Source: Mycolicibacterium sp. BiH015 (lineage in GTDB: Bacteria > Actinomycetota > Actinomycetes > Mycobacteriales > Mycobacteriaceae). From it: a DNA stretch of 64,000 nt. The number at the start of each line of letters is the position of its first letter. Within the stretch, counting starts at the first letter, position 1. Location of the stretch: positions 434,001 through 498,000 of the forward strand of contig NZ_JAQGCZ010000002.1 in NCBI RefSeq assembly GCF_027706845.1, read 5' to 3'. Of the stretch, positions 35,887 to 46,055 are shown piece by piece. A program made the translations under genes and the position numbers. The notes beneath the pieces are model-generated. The model ran no database searches. It saw only the letters and a program-made list of their open reading frames with translations, and had not been told where the DNA came from.

Positions 35887-36423
35887 ATGGCTTTTGATTA
35901 CGACCCGTACTCGTTTCTGCCCGAGTTGCCCACCTTCACCCTGACCTCGGAGTCGTTCACCGACGGGGGAGTCTGGGGCAATGACCAGGTCAGCGGGATA
36001 ATGGGCGCCGGCGGGTCCGATGTGTCGCCGCAGCTGAGCTGGTCCGGATTCCCGGAGGAGACGCGCAGTTTCGCCGTCACCGTCTACGACCCGGACGCGC
36101 CGACAGGGTCGGGTTTCTGGCACTGGGCGGTGTTCAACCTGCCCGCGACGGTCACCGACCTGCCCGCCGGGGTCGGGGACGGGAGCGCCAGCGGATTTCC
36201 CGGCGATGCTGTCACCTTGGCCAACGACGCCGGCCTGAAGCGGTTCGTCGGCGCCGCCCCACCCGCGGGCCACGGCGTGCACCGCTACATCGTCGCCGTT
36301 CATGCGGTCAATGTCGAGAAGCTCGATGTCCCGGCTGAGGCCACACCCGCCTACCTCGGGTTCAACCTGTTCGGCCATGCGATCGCCCGGGCGCTGATCA
36401 CCGGGACGTACGAACAGCACTGA
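35887..36423 (+). CDS. YbhB/Raf-kinase-inhibitor-like (PEBP) protein
   Basis: PEBP-family protein of 178 aa, orthologous by sequence and position to M. tuberculosis Rv2140c (TB18.6). Ligand-pocket motifs are present: [32 protein letters not shown] in parts (the DPDAP loop), [10 protein letters not shown] and a [12 protein letters not shown] strand. GAAAGGA precedes the ATG. Bacterial PEBPs bind anionic ligands; the role is unclear. It overlaps the convergent MFS gene by 26 bp. Confidence 0.95.
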   Translation: MAFDYDPYSFLPELPTFTLTSESFTDGGVWGNDQVSGIMGAGGSDVSPQLSWSGFPEETRSFAVTVYDPDAPTGSGFWHWAVFNLPATVTDLPAGVGDGSASGFPGDAVTLANDAGLKRFVGAAPPAGHGVHRYIVAVHAVNVEKLDVPAEATPAYLGFNLFGHAIARALITGTYEQH

Positions 36424-37741
36424 TCAGCGAGATTGCGGGCAGCGCCGCGAGGAGGAACAGCGCCCCGGCCATCGCGATGTACAGCGCGACGCCCGTTCCG
36501 GTGCTGATGACGGCGTCGCCGGGGATGCGTGTCGCTTTGAGGATCTCGTTGCCGGTAAAGGTGAAGACAACCGAACCGAGAGCCATCGACACCGACACCA
36601 ACCCGGCGACGGTGCCCTGCCGCTGCGGCGGCTCCAGACCGGTCGCCGCGGTGTAGCCCGACGTGCCGATCGCGCCGGCCGCGACACCTGTCATGGCTCC
36701 GCAGGCAACGGCCATCGGTAAGCTGCAGACACCTGCCAGCATCGCGAAAGTCGCTGTCGCGCCCAGGATTACACCGGCAAGCAACGGTACGGCCGGTCCC
36801 AGGCGCCCGGCGACCCAGCCTGCGCAGGCGCCGCCGATCACGATGCCGAGATTGGGTGCGGCCAACAGCACCGCCACCGCGTCCCTGCCGCCGAACCCGT
36901 AACCCAGGTCGAGATCGACAGGTACCTGCGCGACGATGCTGGTCAGCTGCAGCATGCTGCGGAACGCCCCGGCCGCCAGCACCACTGTCAGCAGCGTCAG
37001 CAGGACCGGCCGTCGCAAGGCGCGAATGTCGACGAGGGGTTCCTCGACCCGGCGGGCCAAGAACATCCAGCAGCCCAACGCGGCGGCTCCGCCCGCCAGT
37101 AGTGCGACGGCGCCTCCGGAGAGCCAGGCCAGCACCGCAGCCAGCCCCCCGCCGAGCAGGAGCGCACCGACCACGTCGACCCGGCCGGAGCTGCGGACCG
37201 GCGACTCCGGTACCACCCAACGCACCGCCAGCGCCGCCACGGCGGCCATCCCGGCCGCCACGAGGAACACACCGCGGAAGCCGAGAACGTCGATCACCGG
37301 CTGCATCAGAAACGGTTCGACAACTCCCATGGCCGACGAGCTGGACGTCACGACGCCGATCACGCCCATGGCGGCCCGCGGACTGCAGATCTGCAGGACC
37401 AGTGCCACCGACAGAAAGATCGTGGCCAGGGCAGCGCCTTGAAAGAGGCGCCCTACCAGAAAGATCCAGAAGTTCGGGGCAGTCAGGCAGATGGCGGCGC
37501 CGGCGCACGCGATCAGCAGCGTCGCGACGAGCACGCTCCGCTTGCCGTAGAGGTCGGAGCATTTGGCGAGCAGCGGCGACCACATCGCTCCGGCAAGCAT
37601 CGCGCTGGAGCCGAGCCACGCGGCCTGATCCGTACCGAAATGTTCCAGCAGCTGCGGCAACACCATCAAGGGCGAACCGATGGCCACATCGGCCAGCACG
37701 TTGGCGAGCGTCAGAACGACCGCCCACAGTGCAAGCTTCAC
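36398..37741 (-). CDS. MFS transporter (drug/small-molecule efflux type)
   Basis: Major facilitator of 447 aa, 12-14 predicted helices. It begins [23 protein letters not shown], followed by [17 protein letters not shown], which is the loop 2-3 (D-x-x-G-K/R-R) signature, and [19 protein letters not shown]. The GTG start overlaps the stop of the upstream monooxygenase gene (GTGA), so they are one operon controlled with the divergent TetR gene. Export of the monooxygenase product or substrate is plausible but not shown. Confidence 0.9.
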   Translation of the reverse strand: MKLALWAVVLTLANVLADVAIGSPLMVLPQLLEHFGTDQAAWLGSSAMLAGAMWSPLLAKCSDLYGKRSVLVATLLIACAGAAICLTAPNFWIFLVGRLFQGAALATIFLSVALVLQICSPRAAMGVIGVVTSSSSAMGVVEPFLMQPVIDVLGFRGVFLVAAGMAAVAALAVRWVVPESPVRSSGRVDVVGALLLGGGLAAVLAWLSGGAVALLAGGAAALGCWMFLARRVEEPLVDIRALRRPVLLTLLTVVLAAGAFRSMLQLTSIVAQVPVDLDLGYGFGGRDAVAVLLAAPNLGIVIGGACAGWVAGRLGPAVPLLAGVILGATATFAMLAGVCSLPMAVACGAMTGVAAGAIGTSGYTAATGLEPPQRQGTVAGLVSVSMALGSVVFTFTGNEILKATRIPGDAVISTGTGVALYIAMAGALFLLAALPAISLISAVRTSR

Positions 37742-38820
37742 ACCCGCAGCGCCCTGTTGCGCTCGGCGATGGCATCCCAGGTGGCAGGCAGCATGCGGTC
37801 GCGACCGCGGTCCACGGAGTGCTGGGCGAAGGCGACATAGGGTCGTTGCCGCGACTCGTACCGAGCGAACGCCCCGGAGAAGTCGCCCCCGGCGAGCTCT
37901 TCGGCGAGAAAGTGGGCCCCGGTGAGCGCCAGGGAGGTGCCCCGCCCGGACAGGTACGCCGCGCAATACCCGGCGTCGCCGACGAGCGCGACGCGCCCAC
38001 GATGCCAGCACGGCAGGTGGATCTGGGCTGCCGCGGTCAAGTAGAACGAGGGGTCCGCGACGGCGACGTCGAGCAGTTCCGGGATCCGCCACGAGCGGTG
38101 CCCGGCGAACGCGTCGACCAGGATCTGTTTCTGAGCGTCCAGGTCGCGATAGTCGTAATCGATTGGCTCGGACAGGAATTGGAAGGCTGCGACGGCCTTG
38201 CCGCCGTACCGGAGCAGGCCCGCCATCCGGCCGGGCGTGTTGTGGATGGCGTTGGGCCCCGGGGCGTGGCCCTCGCCGGGATGCTCGGCGAGGGCGAAAT
38301 AGACCCCGAGGTGCTTCAGGTACTGCTCGTCGGGCCCGAAGATCATTCTGCGGACGGTCGAGTGCTGGCCGTCGGCGCCGATCACGATGTCGTAGCGTCC
38401 GTGGTGGCCCGAGGCCAGCTGCGCGGCTCCGTCCGCGGACAGGGCCTGGATGGAGTCGCCGAAGCGGAACGACACCGAATTCGCGACCGCGTCGGCGAGG
38501 ATATTCATCAGATCTGCACGCAGCAACTCGATGTCGTCGTCCGAGTCGCTCATTTCTGCGACCGGGACGGCGGCGATCGGCCGGCCGGCACCGTCGACGA
38601 AGTAGGTCTGCTCGGACATCCGGATCCGGCGTTCTCTGATCGAGCGGAGTACTCCCATCTGATCGGCGATACCGATGGCATCGCCACGGATGTCGATCGG
38701 GGTGCCGGAGGTTCTGAGCTGGGCGGCACTTTCGACGACGGTGACGACGTGCCCGCGGGAGCCGAGCTCGAGGGCGCACGCGAGGCCGGCGATGCCGGCA
38801 CCGGACACCAGGATGTCCAT
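37738..38820 (-). CDS. FAD-dependent aromatic-ring-type monooxygenase
   Basis: Class A flavin monooxygenase of 360 aa. FAD motifs: N-terminal GxGxxG (ILVSGAGIAGLACALEL), the DG motif in YDIVIGADGQHSTVRRM and the GD motif in GRVALVGDAGYCAA. It resembles TetX-like and PHBH-like enzymes that hydroxylate small aromatics or antibiotics; the substrate is unknown. AAGGAGAA precedes the ATG. A TTG one codon upstream is an alternative start. Confidence 0.92.
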   Translation of the reverse strand: MDILVSGAGIAGLACALELGSRGHVVTVVESAAQLRTSGTPIDIRGDAIGIADQMGVLRSIRERRIRMSEQTYFVDGAGRPIAAVPVAEMSDSDDDIELLRADLMNILADAVANSVSFRFGDSIQALSADGAAQLASGHHGRYDIVIGADGQHSTVRRMIFGPDEQYLKHLGVYFALAEHPGEGHAPGPNAIHNTPGRMAGLLRYGGKAVAAFQFLSEPIDYDYRDLDAQKQILVDAFAGHRSWRIPELLDVAVADPSFYLTAAAQIHLPCWHRGRVALVGDAGYCAAYLSGRGTSLALTGAHFLAEELAGGDFSGAFARYESRQRPYVAFAQHSVDRGRDRMLPATWDAIAERNRALRV

Positions 38821-38845
38821 CAATTCTCCTTAAAGAAACAAAATG

Positions 38846-38857
38846 TCGCTTTAGCGA
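38846..38857. promoter_or_regulatory. Candidate TetR operator
   Basis: TCGCT-TT-AGCGA inverted repeat in the 71-bp divergent gap between the monooxygenase and TetR starts, in an AT-rich stretch. Position and symmetry suit autoregulation by the adjacent TetR protein. Confidence 0.45.
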
Positions 38858-38891
38858 AGACGGTACCACCCGTTTGCGACAATCGGCAGCT

Positions 38892-39488
38892 ATGGAATCC
38901 GCCGATGAGAGTGAGCGGGCCCGGCGCCCTGGCGGCCGCAATGCGCGGGTGCGGGCTCAGATCCTCGCTGCGACCGCCGAACTGGTGGCACGCGACGGCA
39001 TCGCCGGCTTCCGGTACGAGAACGTCGCGGAACTTGCGGGTGTGCACCGCACGAGCGTCTACCGCCATTGGCCCGACCGTGAGCAGCTGGTGGTCGACGC
39101 GGTGCTGAGCTACGCCGATGAAATGGCGTCGGTTGCCGACACCGGTGACATCCATCGCGATCTCGTCGACTTCTTGGTCGCGCTGGCCGACGGGATGCAG
39201 ACCCCGTTCGGCCGGGCTCTGGAGCAGGCCATCCAACCTCCTCGGGAGCATGAGTCCGTCCGGGCGCTGACCAGGATCCTCGAAGGTCGGGTGGACGCCC
39301 TGCGTCGCAGGGTCGACGATGCCGTGGGCAGGGGTGAGCTACCGGCGGTCGACAGCGCCTTCCTGGGTGAAATGATCTCGGGCCCGGTGCATCTCATCGT
39401 GAACCGGGGGATACGACCCTTCTCTCGTGACGATGCGGAACGGATCGTCACGGTCGTGCTCGCCGGTATCCGGTCGACGTCGCGCTAA
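38892..39488 (+). CDS. TetR-family transcriptional regulator
   Basis: TetR regulator of 198 aa. The N-terminal HTH is clear: [50 protein letters not shown] in parts, residues about 20-70. The C-terminal ligand domain is of TetR_C type with [19 protein letters not shown]. Divergent from the monooxygenase/MFS pair, so it most likely represses both and itself. The stop overlaps the convergent pyrD stop by 4 bp. Confidence 0.92.
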   Translation: MESADESERARRPGGRNARVRAQILAATAELVARDGIAGFRYENVAELAGVHRTSVYRHWPDREQLVVDAVLSYADEMASVADTGDIHRDLVDFLVALADGMQTPFGRALEQAIQPPREHESVRALTRILEGRVDALRRRVDDAVGRGELPAVDSAFLGEMISGPVHLIVNRGIRPFSRDDAERIVTVVLAGIRSTSR

Positions 39489-40546
39489 CGCGCCGCCGAG
39501 CCGACGGCGTCGGATAGCGACGCGAAACCGTTGTCGCGCAGGCGTTTCGCGATACCTTCGTTGATCGTCTTGGCCCACAGTCCACCGCCGTAGACGAAAC
39601 CGGTGTACCCCTGCAGCAATGACGCGCCCGAGGTGATGCGGTCCCACGCGTCCTCGGCGGTCTCGATCCCGCCGACACCGATCAGCACCAGTCGGTCTCC
39701 CACGCGGGCATACAGCCTGCGCAGCACCTCTGCTGCACGGTGCGCGACCGGAGGGCCCGAGATACCGCCGGCGCCCAGCGCGTCGACACCCGGTGTGGCG
39801 AGGCCGTCCCGCGAGATCGTGGTATTGGTGGCAACGATCCCCGCGAGGCCGAGTTCGACCGCGAGATCGGCGATGTCGTCGATGTCGCTGTCGGCAAGGT
39901 CTGGTGCGATCTTGACCAGCACCGGGGTGGACGTCTCGGCCAGCACGGCGGACAGGATCGGCCGCAGCGACTCGACCGACTGCAGGTCGCGAAGTCCGGG
40001 GGTGTTGGGGGAGCTGACGTTGACCACCACATAGGCCGCCAGCGGGCCGAGCAACCGCGCGCTTTCGGCATAGTCGTGCGCCGCCCGCTCCGGCGGGGTC
40101 GCCTTCGTCTTGCCGATGTTCACGCCGATCGGCACATCGGAGCAGCGGCGGGTGAGCTGAGTCGCCAGCGCGGCGGCTCCGTGATTGTTGAAACCCATGC
40201 GGTTCAACAACGCCCGGTCGGCGGGTAGCCGAAACATCCGTGGCGCCGGGTTGCCGGGCTGCGCGTGCGCCGTCACCGTGCCCACCTCGGCGTAGCCGAA
40301 ACCTAGCGCACCCCACGTGTGCACGCCGAGGCCGTCCTTGTCGAAACCGGCGGCCAGGCCCATCGGTGCGGGGAAGCGGACACCGAACACCGTGCTGGCC
40401 AAGACCGGATCGTGCGGCGCGAGCCGGCGGGCCAGCCGGCGGCGCAGCGGATCTGGGGTCGTGGCCGCCCTCAGCCCGGCGAACACCCAGGTGTGGATTC
40501 GTTCGGGCGGCACCAGGAAGAGTGCCCTGCGCAGCGCCGCATACAT
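39485..40546 (-). CDS. pyrD: Dihydroorotate dehydrogenase (quinone), class 2
   Basis: PyrD of 353 aa catalyses dihydroorotate to orotate with quinone, in pyrimidine synthesis. Class 2 features: N-terminal membrane-associating helices ([24 protein letters not shown]), FMN-barrel motifs [21 protein letters not shown] and the class 2 catalytic Ser in [14 protein letters not shown], then [11 protein letters not shown] and the phosphate loop [15 protein letters not shown] 40546 overlaps the stop of the upstream DUF5703 gene (TGATG). Position matches Rv2139. Confidence 0.97.
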   Translation of the reverse strand: MYAALRRALFLVPPERIHTWVFAGLRAATTPDPLRRRLARRLAPHDPVLASTVFGVRFPAPMGLAAGFDKDGLGVHTWGALGFGYAEVGTVTAHAQPGNPAPRMFRLPADRALLNRMGFNNHGAAALATQLTRRCSDVPIGVNIGKTKATPPERAAHDYAESARLLGPLAAYVVVNVSSPNTPGLRDLQSVESLRPILSAVLAETSTPVLVKIAPDLADSDIDDIADLAVELGLAGIVATNTTISRDGLATPGVDALGAGGISGPPVAHRAAEVLRRLYARVGDRLVLIGVGGIETAEDAWDRITSGASLLQGYTGFVYGGGLWAKTINEGIAKRLRDNGFASLSDAVGSAAR

Positions 40547-40803
40547 CACAGCGCTGGCTGATCCGGTCCGGCTGGTCCGTCCGCACGCTTCTTGCGCCGC
40601 AACAGCACCCGTCGCGAGCCGTCGGTGTAGAGCCGCACCCGGTTGAGCTCCCAGCCGCGGTACTCGGCCTCGATGGACAGTCGGATCGACGCGGTCACTC
40701 GCGTCACGTCCGGCGGTAGCCGCAGCGGAATCCACTCATAGTCGGCGGAGTCCTCGGCAACCGCCTGGCTCCACGCGGCGGGCATCCGGCCTCTCGCGGT
40801 CAC
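40546..40803 (-). CDS. DUF5703-like small conserved protein
   Basis: An 85-aa protein starting with GTG 40803, which overlaps the lppL stop (GTGA); it ends at the pyrD start. Core: [50 protein letters not shown] in parts, a conserved actinobacterial motif rich in R/W/Y. No known function. Tight linkage in an lppL-pyrD operon. A longer frame upstream is Arg-rich and overlaps lppL and is not credible. Confidence 0.82.
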   Translation of the reverse strand: MTARGRMPAAWSQAVAEDSADYEWIPLRLPPDVTRVTASIRLSIEAEYRGWELNRVRLYTDGSRRVLLRRKKRADGPAGPDQPAL

Positions 40804-41837
40804 TTCCCGGCCCCCTCGATCACCTGTACACCCTCTCCTGCGCCCGACACCACGTACAGGGTGCCGGAAGCGTCGTCGAACGCCAGCGAGTTCGGTTGCT
40901 GCACGGTTCGATATCGCACCTTCTCCACGGGTATGCCGGTCGCCAGATCGTAACCAACGACGGTGTTGACCGCCGTCTGTGCAACCCATGCCAGGCCGGA
41001 CGTGTTCCCCGAGCCGGCCAGTCCGTACGGCGAATCCGGCACCGGGTAGCGCTGCCTCAGAATCAGCGGGTTCACGCTGTAGACAAGCAGCTCACCGCCG
41101 CGGGTGTCGGCGACCAGGACGCGTCCAGCCCCGTCGGAGGCCATCGTCGTCGCACCCTCCCCGGCGCGCAGCGCGTGTTCGGAGCTCGTGCCTTCTTCGT
41201 TGAGGCTCGTCACCGACGTCTGCCCCCGGTCCAACACCACCGCGGTGTTCCCCTGAGCGACAACGGCATCCACCCTCGCGAAGATCTTCAGGTGAGCGCC
41301 GACCTCGGTGTCCGACGACAGGGTGTACACCGCTCCGTCGGCGCTGCCCAGCACCAGCCTGCCGTCCGCGCGGCGCGCGATCGCGGTGAAGTCGACACCT
41401 TCCTGGCCGTTCACGCCGACCTTGGTCACGTCTGCGCTGGCGGCGTCTAACCGGAAGTAACCGCCCCGCGTCGACAGGAACACCGTGCCCCGGCCGTCAC
41501 CGGCCATCGCCGTCGCGGTGCCGTCGAGCTCGACCGGCGACGGCGCGCCGGCCCCAGCGAACACTGTGACCGTGGACCGCTCGCCGGTGCCGGGGGACAG
41601 CACGAGCAGCGAGCGCGTCGCCGGGTCGAACACTGCGGTCTGTGCGGGCGCTGCCAGCGGGCGCACGATGCCTGCCGGGGTCTCGGTCACCTCGGGTGAC
41701 TGCGCGGCCCGAGCAGGGTCAACGGTTGGCGGGGCGGAGTCCGCCGGATCCGACGAGCATCCCGCAACAGCCGCCAACGTCAACGCGGCAACACCCAACC
41801 GGGCCGTCAGGCAACGCGTGTTTGAAAAAGACAGCAA
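40800..41837 (-). CDS. lppL: Lipoprotein LppL, beta-propeller-like
   Basis: Lipoprotein of 345 aa, orthologous to M. tuberculosis LppL (Rv2138). Lipobox AAVAGC (Cys near residue 27) follows a hydrophobic signal. The mature part has repeated blades ending in phrases such as ARRADGRLVLGSADGAVYTL, VVLDRGQTSVTSLNEEG and DGAGRVLVADTRGGELLVYS, suggesting an extracytoplasmic beta-propeller. The start is TTG 41837; no ATG lies before the signal peptide. It is the first gene of an lppL-DUF5703-pyrD operon. Confidence 0.93.
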   Translation of the reverse strand: MLSFSNTRCLTARLGVAALTLAAVAGCSSDPADSAPPTVDPARAAQSPEVTETPAGIVRPLAAPAQTAVFDPATRSLLVLSPGTGERSTVTVFAGAGAPSPVELDGTATAMAGDGRGTVFLSTRGGYFRLDAASADVTKVGVNGQEGVDFTAIARRADGRLVLGSADGAVYTLSSDTEVGAHLKIFARVDAVVAQGNTAVVLDRGQTSVTSLNEEGTSSEHALRAGEGATTMASDGAGRVLVADTRGGELLVYSVNPLILRQRYPVPDSPYGLAGSGNTSGLAWVAQTAVNTVVGYDLATGIPVEKVRYRTVQQPNSLAFDDASGTLYVVSGAGEGVQVIEGAGK

Positions 41838-41945
41838 CGGGTAGCTCTCTGGTTTCGAGTGGGCGGAAAATCTACCGGGACGCCAGTCTATGCACCGTCG
41901 CGCGGCCGATCGGGAGCGTCCGGGCCGCCCCGCGACTCCAACGGA

Positions 41946-41960
41946 GGTATGGTCCATACC
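41946..41960 (+). promoter_or_regulatory. Palindrome overlapping the translation start region of Rv2137c-like gene
   Basis: GGTATGG-T-CCATACC: perfect 7-bp arms with one central base immediately before ATG 41961, overlapping the GGAGG at 41943-41947. It could be a hairpin limiting translation or an operator. Confidence 0.4.
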
Positions 41961-42272
41961 ATGACCCTCGCGACGGACAGCGAAGTGACCGGCCAGGGAT
42001 TCACCGTCGAGGACATCACCACGGGTGTACATGCCAGCGGTTTCGGTCAGGTCGGTGACGGGCGCAGCTTCTCCTTCCATGTGGAAAAGCAGGCCCTCGT
42101 CGTCGAGGTGTACCGGCCGCGGCTGCGTGGCCCGGTACCCCAGGACGAGGACATCGTGGCCACGGCCAGCCGCCGTCTCACCGACATCGACATGACCGAC
42201 GAACGCAGCCTCATCGCAACGGTGCGCGACGCGATCGCCCACGCACAGCCGGTGGCGCGAAACGGGCGCTAG
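41961..42272 (+). CDS. Conserved hypothetical protein (Rv2137c-like)
   Basis: Protein of 103 aa in the position of M. tuberculosis Rv2137c. MTLATDSEVTGQGFTVEDITTGVHASGFG and FSFHVEKQALVVEVYRPRL suggest a small beta-rich fold; the C-terminus is helical. ATG 41961 was chosen because the GGAGG at 41943-41947 is too near ATG 41949 but 13 bp before 41961. No function is known. Confidence 0.75.
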   Translation: MTLATDSEVTGQGFTVEDITTGVHASGFGQVGDGRSFSFHVEKQALVVEVYRPRLRGPVPQDEDIVATASRRLTDIDMTDERSLIATVRDAIAHAQPVARNGR

Positions 42273-42320
42273 GCGCCTGACGCCTCGTCTCACGGTACGG
42301 TCGTCGGCGTGACGGGGGAG

Positions 42321-43151
42321 ATGTCGTGGCTGCAGGTCGTCGTCCTGTCCGTGCTTCAGGGCCTCACCGAATTTCTGCCGGTGTCCTCGTCGGGACACCT
42401 CGCGATCGCCTCCCGGGTCTTCTTCGAAGACGACGCCGGCGCCTCCTTCACCGCAGTCAGCCAACTCGGCACCGAAGCGGCCGTGCTCGTCTACTTCGCC
42501 CGCGACATCGTGCGGATCGTCAAGGCGTGGTTGGCCGGTCTCTTGCGATCCGGCGAGCGCAGCGCCGACTACTGGCTGGGATGGTGGGTCATCATCGGCA
42601 CCATCCCGATCAGCGTGGTCGGGCTGCTGTTCAAAGACGAGATCCGCACCGGTGCCCGCAATCTCTGGCTCGTTGCGACGGCCATGATCGTGTTCTCCTT
42701 CGTCATCGCGGCCGCCGAGTACGCGGGCAGGCAGAGCCGCCGCGTGGAGCAACTCACCTGGAAAGACAGCGTGATCGTCGGTTTCGCCCAGTGCCTGGCG
42801 CTGGTGCCCGGCGTGTCACGATCGGGGGCCACGATCAGCGCAGGCCTGTTTCTCGGAATGGAACGCGAACTCGCCGCACGCTTCGGCTTCCTGCTCGCGA
42901 TCCCCGCGGTGTTCGCCTCCGGCTTGTTCTCCCTGCCCGACGCGTTCGATCCGGTGGGTGAGGGAATGAGCGCGACCGGGGCGCAGCTGCTCGTGTCGAC
43001 CGTGATCGCCTTCGTGGTCGGTTTCGCGGCGGTGGCCTGGTTCCTGCGGTTCCTGGTCCGGCACAGCATGTACTGGTTCGTCGGCTACCGGATCATCCTG
43101 GGCACAGTGGTGTTGATCCTGCTCTCTACTGGAACGGTGGCGGCCATATGA
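42321..43151 (+). CDS. uppP: Undecaprenyl-diphosphatase UppP/BacA
   Basis: UppP (276 aa) recycles the lipid carrier by dephosphorylating undecaprenyl (decaprenyl in mycobacteria) diphosphate; bacitracin resistance. Signature motifs [13 protein letters not shown] (about residues 18-30) and [10 protein letters not shown] near 165 are present, with eight hydrophobic helices. ATG 42321 gives the 276 aa of M. tuberculosis Rv2136c; GTG 42309 is the alternative and neither has a well-placed ribosome-binding site. Overlaps the next gene by 4 bp (ATGA). Confidence 0.95.
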   Translation: MSWLQVVVLSVLQGLTEFLPVSSSGHLAIASRVFFEDDAGASFTAVSQLGTEAAVLVYFARDIVRIVKAWLAGLLRSGERSADYWLGWWVIIGTIPISVVGLLFKDEIRTGARNLWLVATAMIVFSFVIAAAEYAGRQSRRVEQLTWKDSVIVGFAQCLALVPGVSRSGATISAGLFLGMERELAARFGFLLAIPAVFASGLFSLPDAFDPVGEGMSATGAQLLVSTVIAFVVGFAAVAWFLRFLVRHSMYWFVGYRIILGTVVLILLSTGTVAAI

Positions 43152-43852
43152 CGGTTCTCCTGCTGCGCCACGGCCGGTCGACGTCCAATACCGCCCACAC
43201 CCTGGCGGGCCGCTCAGAGGGCGTCGACCTCGACGATCGCGGCCGAGAACAGGCGTCGGCACTGGTCGATCGGCTGGCCGGTCTGCCGATCAAGGCGATC
43301 GTGCGGTCCCCGCTGCTGCGGTGTGAGCGCACCGTCGAGCCGCTGGCACAGGCGCTGAACCTGCAACCGATCGTCGACGAACGCATCGTCGAGGTCGACT
43401 ACGGCTCCTGGACGGGGCGCAAGATCAGCGATCTGGTCAAGGAACCGCTGTGGGGGGTGGTCCAGCAGCAGCCCAGCGCGGCGGTGTTCCCCGACGGAGA
43501 AGGGCTGGCGCACGTCCAGGCCCGCGCCGTCGCGGCAATCCGGGACTGTGACCGCAGACTCGCCGACGAGCACGGCTCCGACGTGCTGTGGGTGGCCTGC
43601 ACCCACGGCGATGTCATCAAGTCGGTGCTGGCCGATGCCCTCGGCACCCATCTCGACAGTTTCCAGCGGATCAACGCCGACCCGGCCTCGGTGAGTGTGA
43701 TCCGCTACACGCCGATGCGCCCGTTCGTCATCCACGTGAACCACACGGGCACCACGCTCAACGCGGCGCTGTCGGCGCCTCCTCCCGCGGAGAAGTCTCA
43801 GGACGGCGACGTGCCCTCTGGTGACGCCGTCGTCGGCGGCTCCACCGAGTGA
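43148..43852 (+). CDS. Histidine phosphatase superfamily protein (Rv2135c-like)
   Basis: Phosphatase of 234 aa in the phosphoglycerate-mutase fold. It begins [13 protein letters not shown] (catalytic RHG) and has the second His in [19 protein letters not shown], with the VDYGSWTG acidic region. Rv2135c was reported to be a phosphatase rather than a mutase. The C-terminal tail (residues ~200-234) is low-complexity. Operon with uppP and DUF3090. Confidence 0.93.
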   Translation: MTVLLLRHGRSTSNTAHTLAGRSEGVDLDDRGREQASALVDRLAGLPIKAIVRSPLLRCERTVEPLAQALNLQPIVDERIVEVDYGSWTGRKISDLVKEPLWGVVQQQPSAAVFPDGEGLAHVQARAVAAIRDCDRRLADEHGSDVLWVACTHGDVIKSVLADALGTHLDSFQRINADPASVSVIRYTPMRPFVIHVNHTGTTLNAALSAPPPAEKSQDGDVPSGDAVVGGSTE

Positions 43853-43889
43853 AGCGATCCTGAGTGTTCCCGGTATTTTGGAGGGTGCC

Positions 43890-44474
43890 ATGGCCCGCGA
43901 AATCCACGTCTTCCGCACACCCGACCGCTTCGTGGCCGGGACCGTCGGCCAGCCGGGAAACCGGACGTTCTACCTGCAGGCCGTCCACGACAAGCGCGTC
44001 ATCTCGGTGATCTTGGAGAAGCAGCAGGTCGCGGTACTCGCCGAGCGGATAGCCGCTCTGTTGCTGGAGATCAACCGCCGCTTCGGCACGCCGATCCCGC
44101 CGGAGACCGGTGAGGTCGAGGACCTGAGCCCGCTCATCACCCCCGTGGACGCCGAATTCCGGGTCGGGACCATGGGCCTGGGATGGGATTCGGAAGCCCA
44201 GACCGTCGTCGTCGAGCTGCTCGCGGTCTCGGAGACCGAGTTCGACGCCTCGGTCGTGCTCGACGACGCCGAGGAGGGGCCCGACGCCGTCCGGGTGTTC
44301 CTGACCCCGGAGTCCGCCCGCCAATTCGCGACCCGGTCCAACCGCGTCATCTCGGCGGGTCGCCCGCCCTGTCCACTGTGCGAAGAGCCGCTGGACCCCG
44401 AAGGCCACATCTGCGTCCGAACCAACGGTTATCGGCGCGGTGCGCTGTCGGGGTCCGACGATGACGAAGTCTGA
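43890..44474 (+). CDS. DUF3090 family protein (Rv2134c-like)
   Basis: Protein of 194 aa of the actinobacterial DUF3090 family. It starts MAREIHVFRTPDRFVAGTVG and ends with a zinc-ribbon-like CPLCEEPLDPEGHICVR (C-x2-C... H-x-C). Function is unknown. The 3' end overlaps the following gene by 14 bp. The same pair with the histidine phosphatase is conserved in many actinobacteria. Confidence 0.92.
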   Translation: MAREIHVFRTPDRFVAGTVGQPGNRTFYLQAVHDKRVISVILEKQQVAVLAERIAALLLEINRRFGTPIPPETGEVEDLSPLITPVDAEFRVGTMGLGWDSEAQTVVVELLAVSETEFDASVVLDDAEEGPDAVRVFLTPESARQFATRSNRVISAGRPPCPLCEEPLDPEGHICVRTNGYRRGALSGSDDDEV

Positions 44475-45267
44475 GGTCCTCGACCGCGGAGAGCTCTCCG
44501 TGATCGGACGGATCCGCTCTGCGAGCAATGCGACGTTCCTGTGCGAGGCAACCCTCGGGGAACGCGTGCAGCACTGTGTGTACAAGCCGGTGCGCGGTGA
44601 GGCGCCGCTGTGGGACTTCCCGGACGGCACGCTGGCCGGCCGGGAGCTCGCCTCCTATCTGGTGTCAGCCGCTCTCGGCTGGAATGTGGTGCCCTACACC
44701 ATCATTCGGGACGGGCCGGCCGGTCCCGGGATGCTGCAGAGCTGGGTGGACCAGCCGGGCGACGACGAGGGCAACCCCGTCGACGATGCCGGCCCCGACT
44801 TGATCGACCTGGTTCCCGCAGGCAAGCTTCCGGCCGGATTTCTGCCGGTGTTGCAGGCCTACGACTACGCGGGCGCCGAAGTGGTCCTGGTGCACGCCGA
44901 CGACGACCGGTTGCGTCGCATCGCGGTGTTCGACGTGCTGGTCAACAATGCCGACCGCAAGGGCGGGCATGTGCTGCACGGGGTCGACGGCGGCGTGTAC
45001 GGCGTCGACCACGGTGTCACGCTGCACGTCGAGGACAAGCTGCGCACCGTGCTGTGGGGTTGGGCCGGCAAGCCCGTCGACGACGAGACCCTGGCTGACA
45101 TCGAAAAGCTCGGCGATGCGCTCAAGGCCGACCTCGGTGCCGAGCTGTGCAACCACATCACCCCCCGGGAGGTCGCCGCGCTGCGCTCCAGAGTCGTTGG
45201 CCTGCTGCGTAATCCGGTGATGCCCACAGCCGATCGGCGGCGGCCTATCCCATGGCCGGCGTTCTGA
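44461..45267 (+). CDS. SCO1664-family kinase-like protein (Rv2133c-like)
   Basis: Protein of 268 aa of the SCO1664 family, which has a distant phosphatidylinositol 3/4-kinase-like fold. Recognisable parts are [31 protein letters not shown] (nucleotide-binding Lys in the VYKP strand), [19 protein letters not shown] (kinase-type catalytic loop with D and N) and [13 protein letters not shown]. Substrate is unknown. Coupled to DUF3090 and followed by cysQ with a 16-bp overlap. Confidence 0.9.
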   Translation: MTKSEVLDRGELSVIGRIRSASNATFLCEATLGERVQHCVYKPVRGEAPLWDFPDGTLAGRELASYLVSAALGWNVVPYTIIRDGPAGPGMLQSWVDQPGDDEGNPVDDAGPDLIDLVPAGKLPAGFLPVLQAYDYAGAEVVLVHADDDRLRRIAVFDVLVNNADRKGGHVLHGVDGGVYGVDHGVTLHVEDKLRTVLWGWAGKPVDDETLADIEKLGDALKADLGAELCNHITPREVAALRSRVVGLLRNPVMPTADRRRPIPWPAF

Positions 45268-46013
45268 CGGACGCGGCCCTGGCCGCGTCGGTGGCCGTCG
45301 AGGCCGGTGAGCTGCTGCTCGAGATGCGCGAGCGGATGGGGTTTTACGACCCCTACGAGCTCGGCGATGCCGGCGACATGCGTGCCAACACTCTGATCCT
45401 GGACCGGTTGCACCGTGCGCGCCCGCACGACGCGATCCTGTCCGAGGAGGCCGTCGACGACGTGTCCCGCGTGCACGCCGACCGTGTCTGGATCGTCGAT
45501 CCGGTGGACGGCACCTACGAGTACTCGATGCCCGGGCGCGCCGACTGGGCCGTGCACATCGCGCTGTGGCAGCGATCGGCTGGAACGCTCACCGACGCCG
45601 CGGTCGCGCTGCCCGCGCGCGGCGAGATCTACCGCAGCGACACCGTCGCGCCGCCGCCACCGCGCCCCGACGGGCCGATACGGATCACCGCAAGCTCCAA
45701 CCGGCCGCCGGCGATCCTGTGGCGGATTCGCGAACAGCTCGACATCCAGCTGTTCCGGATCGGCTCGGCAGGGGCCAAGGCCATGGCGGTGGTGCGCGGC
45801 GACGTCGATGCCTACCTGCATGCGGGCGGCCAGTGGGAATGGGACTCGGCGGCGCCCGCGGGCGTGCTGTGGGCGGCCGGCCTGCACGCGAGCCGGCTCG
45901 ACGGATCCCCGCTCATCTACAACCGCCGCGACCCCTACCTGCCGGATCTCCTGATGTGCAGGCCCGAGGTGGCCGACACCCTGCTGACGGTCATCCGGTC
46001 GGGAATGAAATAG
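45252..46013 (+). CDS. cysQ: 3'-phosphoadenosine 5'-phosphate phosphatase CysQ
   Basis: CysQ of 253 aa, inositol-monophosphatase fold, dephosphorylates PAP from sulfate assimilation and sulfation; Mg2+-dependent, Li+-sensitive. Motifs: [24 protein letters not shown] (metal ligands D-x-x-D-G-T) and [17 protein letters not shown]. Orthologous in position to Rv2131c. Start ATG 45252 overlaps the SCO1664-like gene end. Adjacent to mshC, which also depends on cysteine supply. Confidence 0.95.
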   Translation: MAGVLTDAALAASVAVEAGELLLEMRERMGFYDPYELGDAGDMRANTLILDRLHRARPHDAILSEEAVDDVSRVHADRVWIVDPVDGTYEYSMPGRADWAVHIALWQRSAGTLTDAAVALPARGEIYRSDTVAPPPPRPDGPIRITASSNRPPAILWRIREQLDIQLFRIGSAGAKAMAVVRGDVDAYLHAGGQWEWDSAAPAGVLWAAGLHASRLDGSPLIYNRRDPYLPDLLMCRPEVADTLLTVIRSGMK

Positions 46014-46055
46014 CCGTGGCAGTTGTCCCACTCGTCGATGTCTAAAGTCGACGCT

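Noticed and set aside
36398..38941. Apparent 847-residue fusion on the minus strand
   Set aside because: The N-terminal 400 residues are an out-of-frame reading of the monooxygenase; the real MFS gene begins at GTG 37741.
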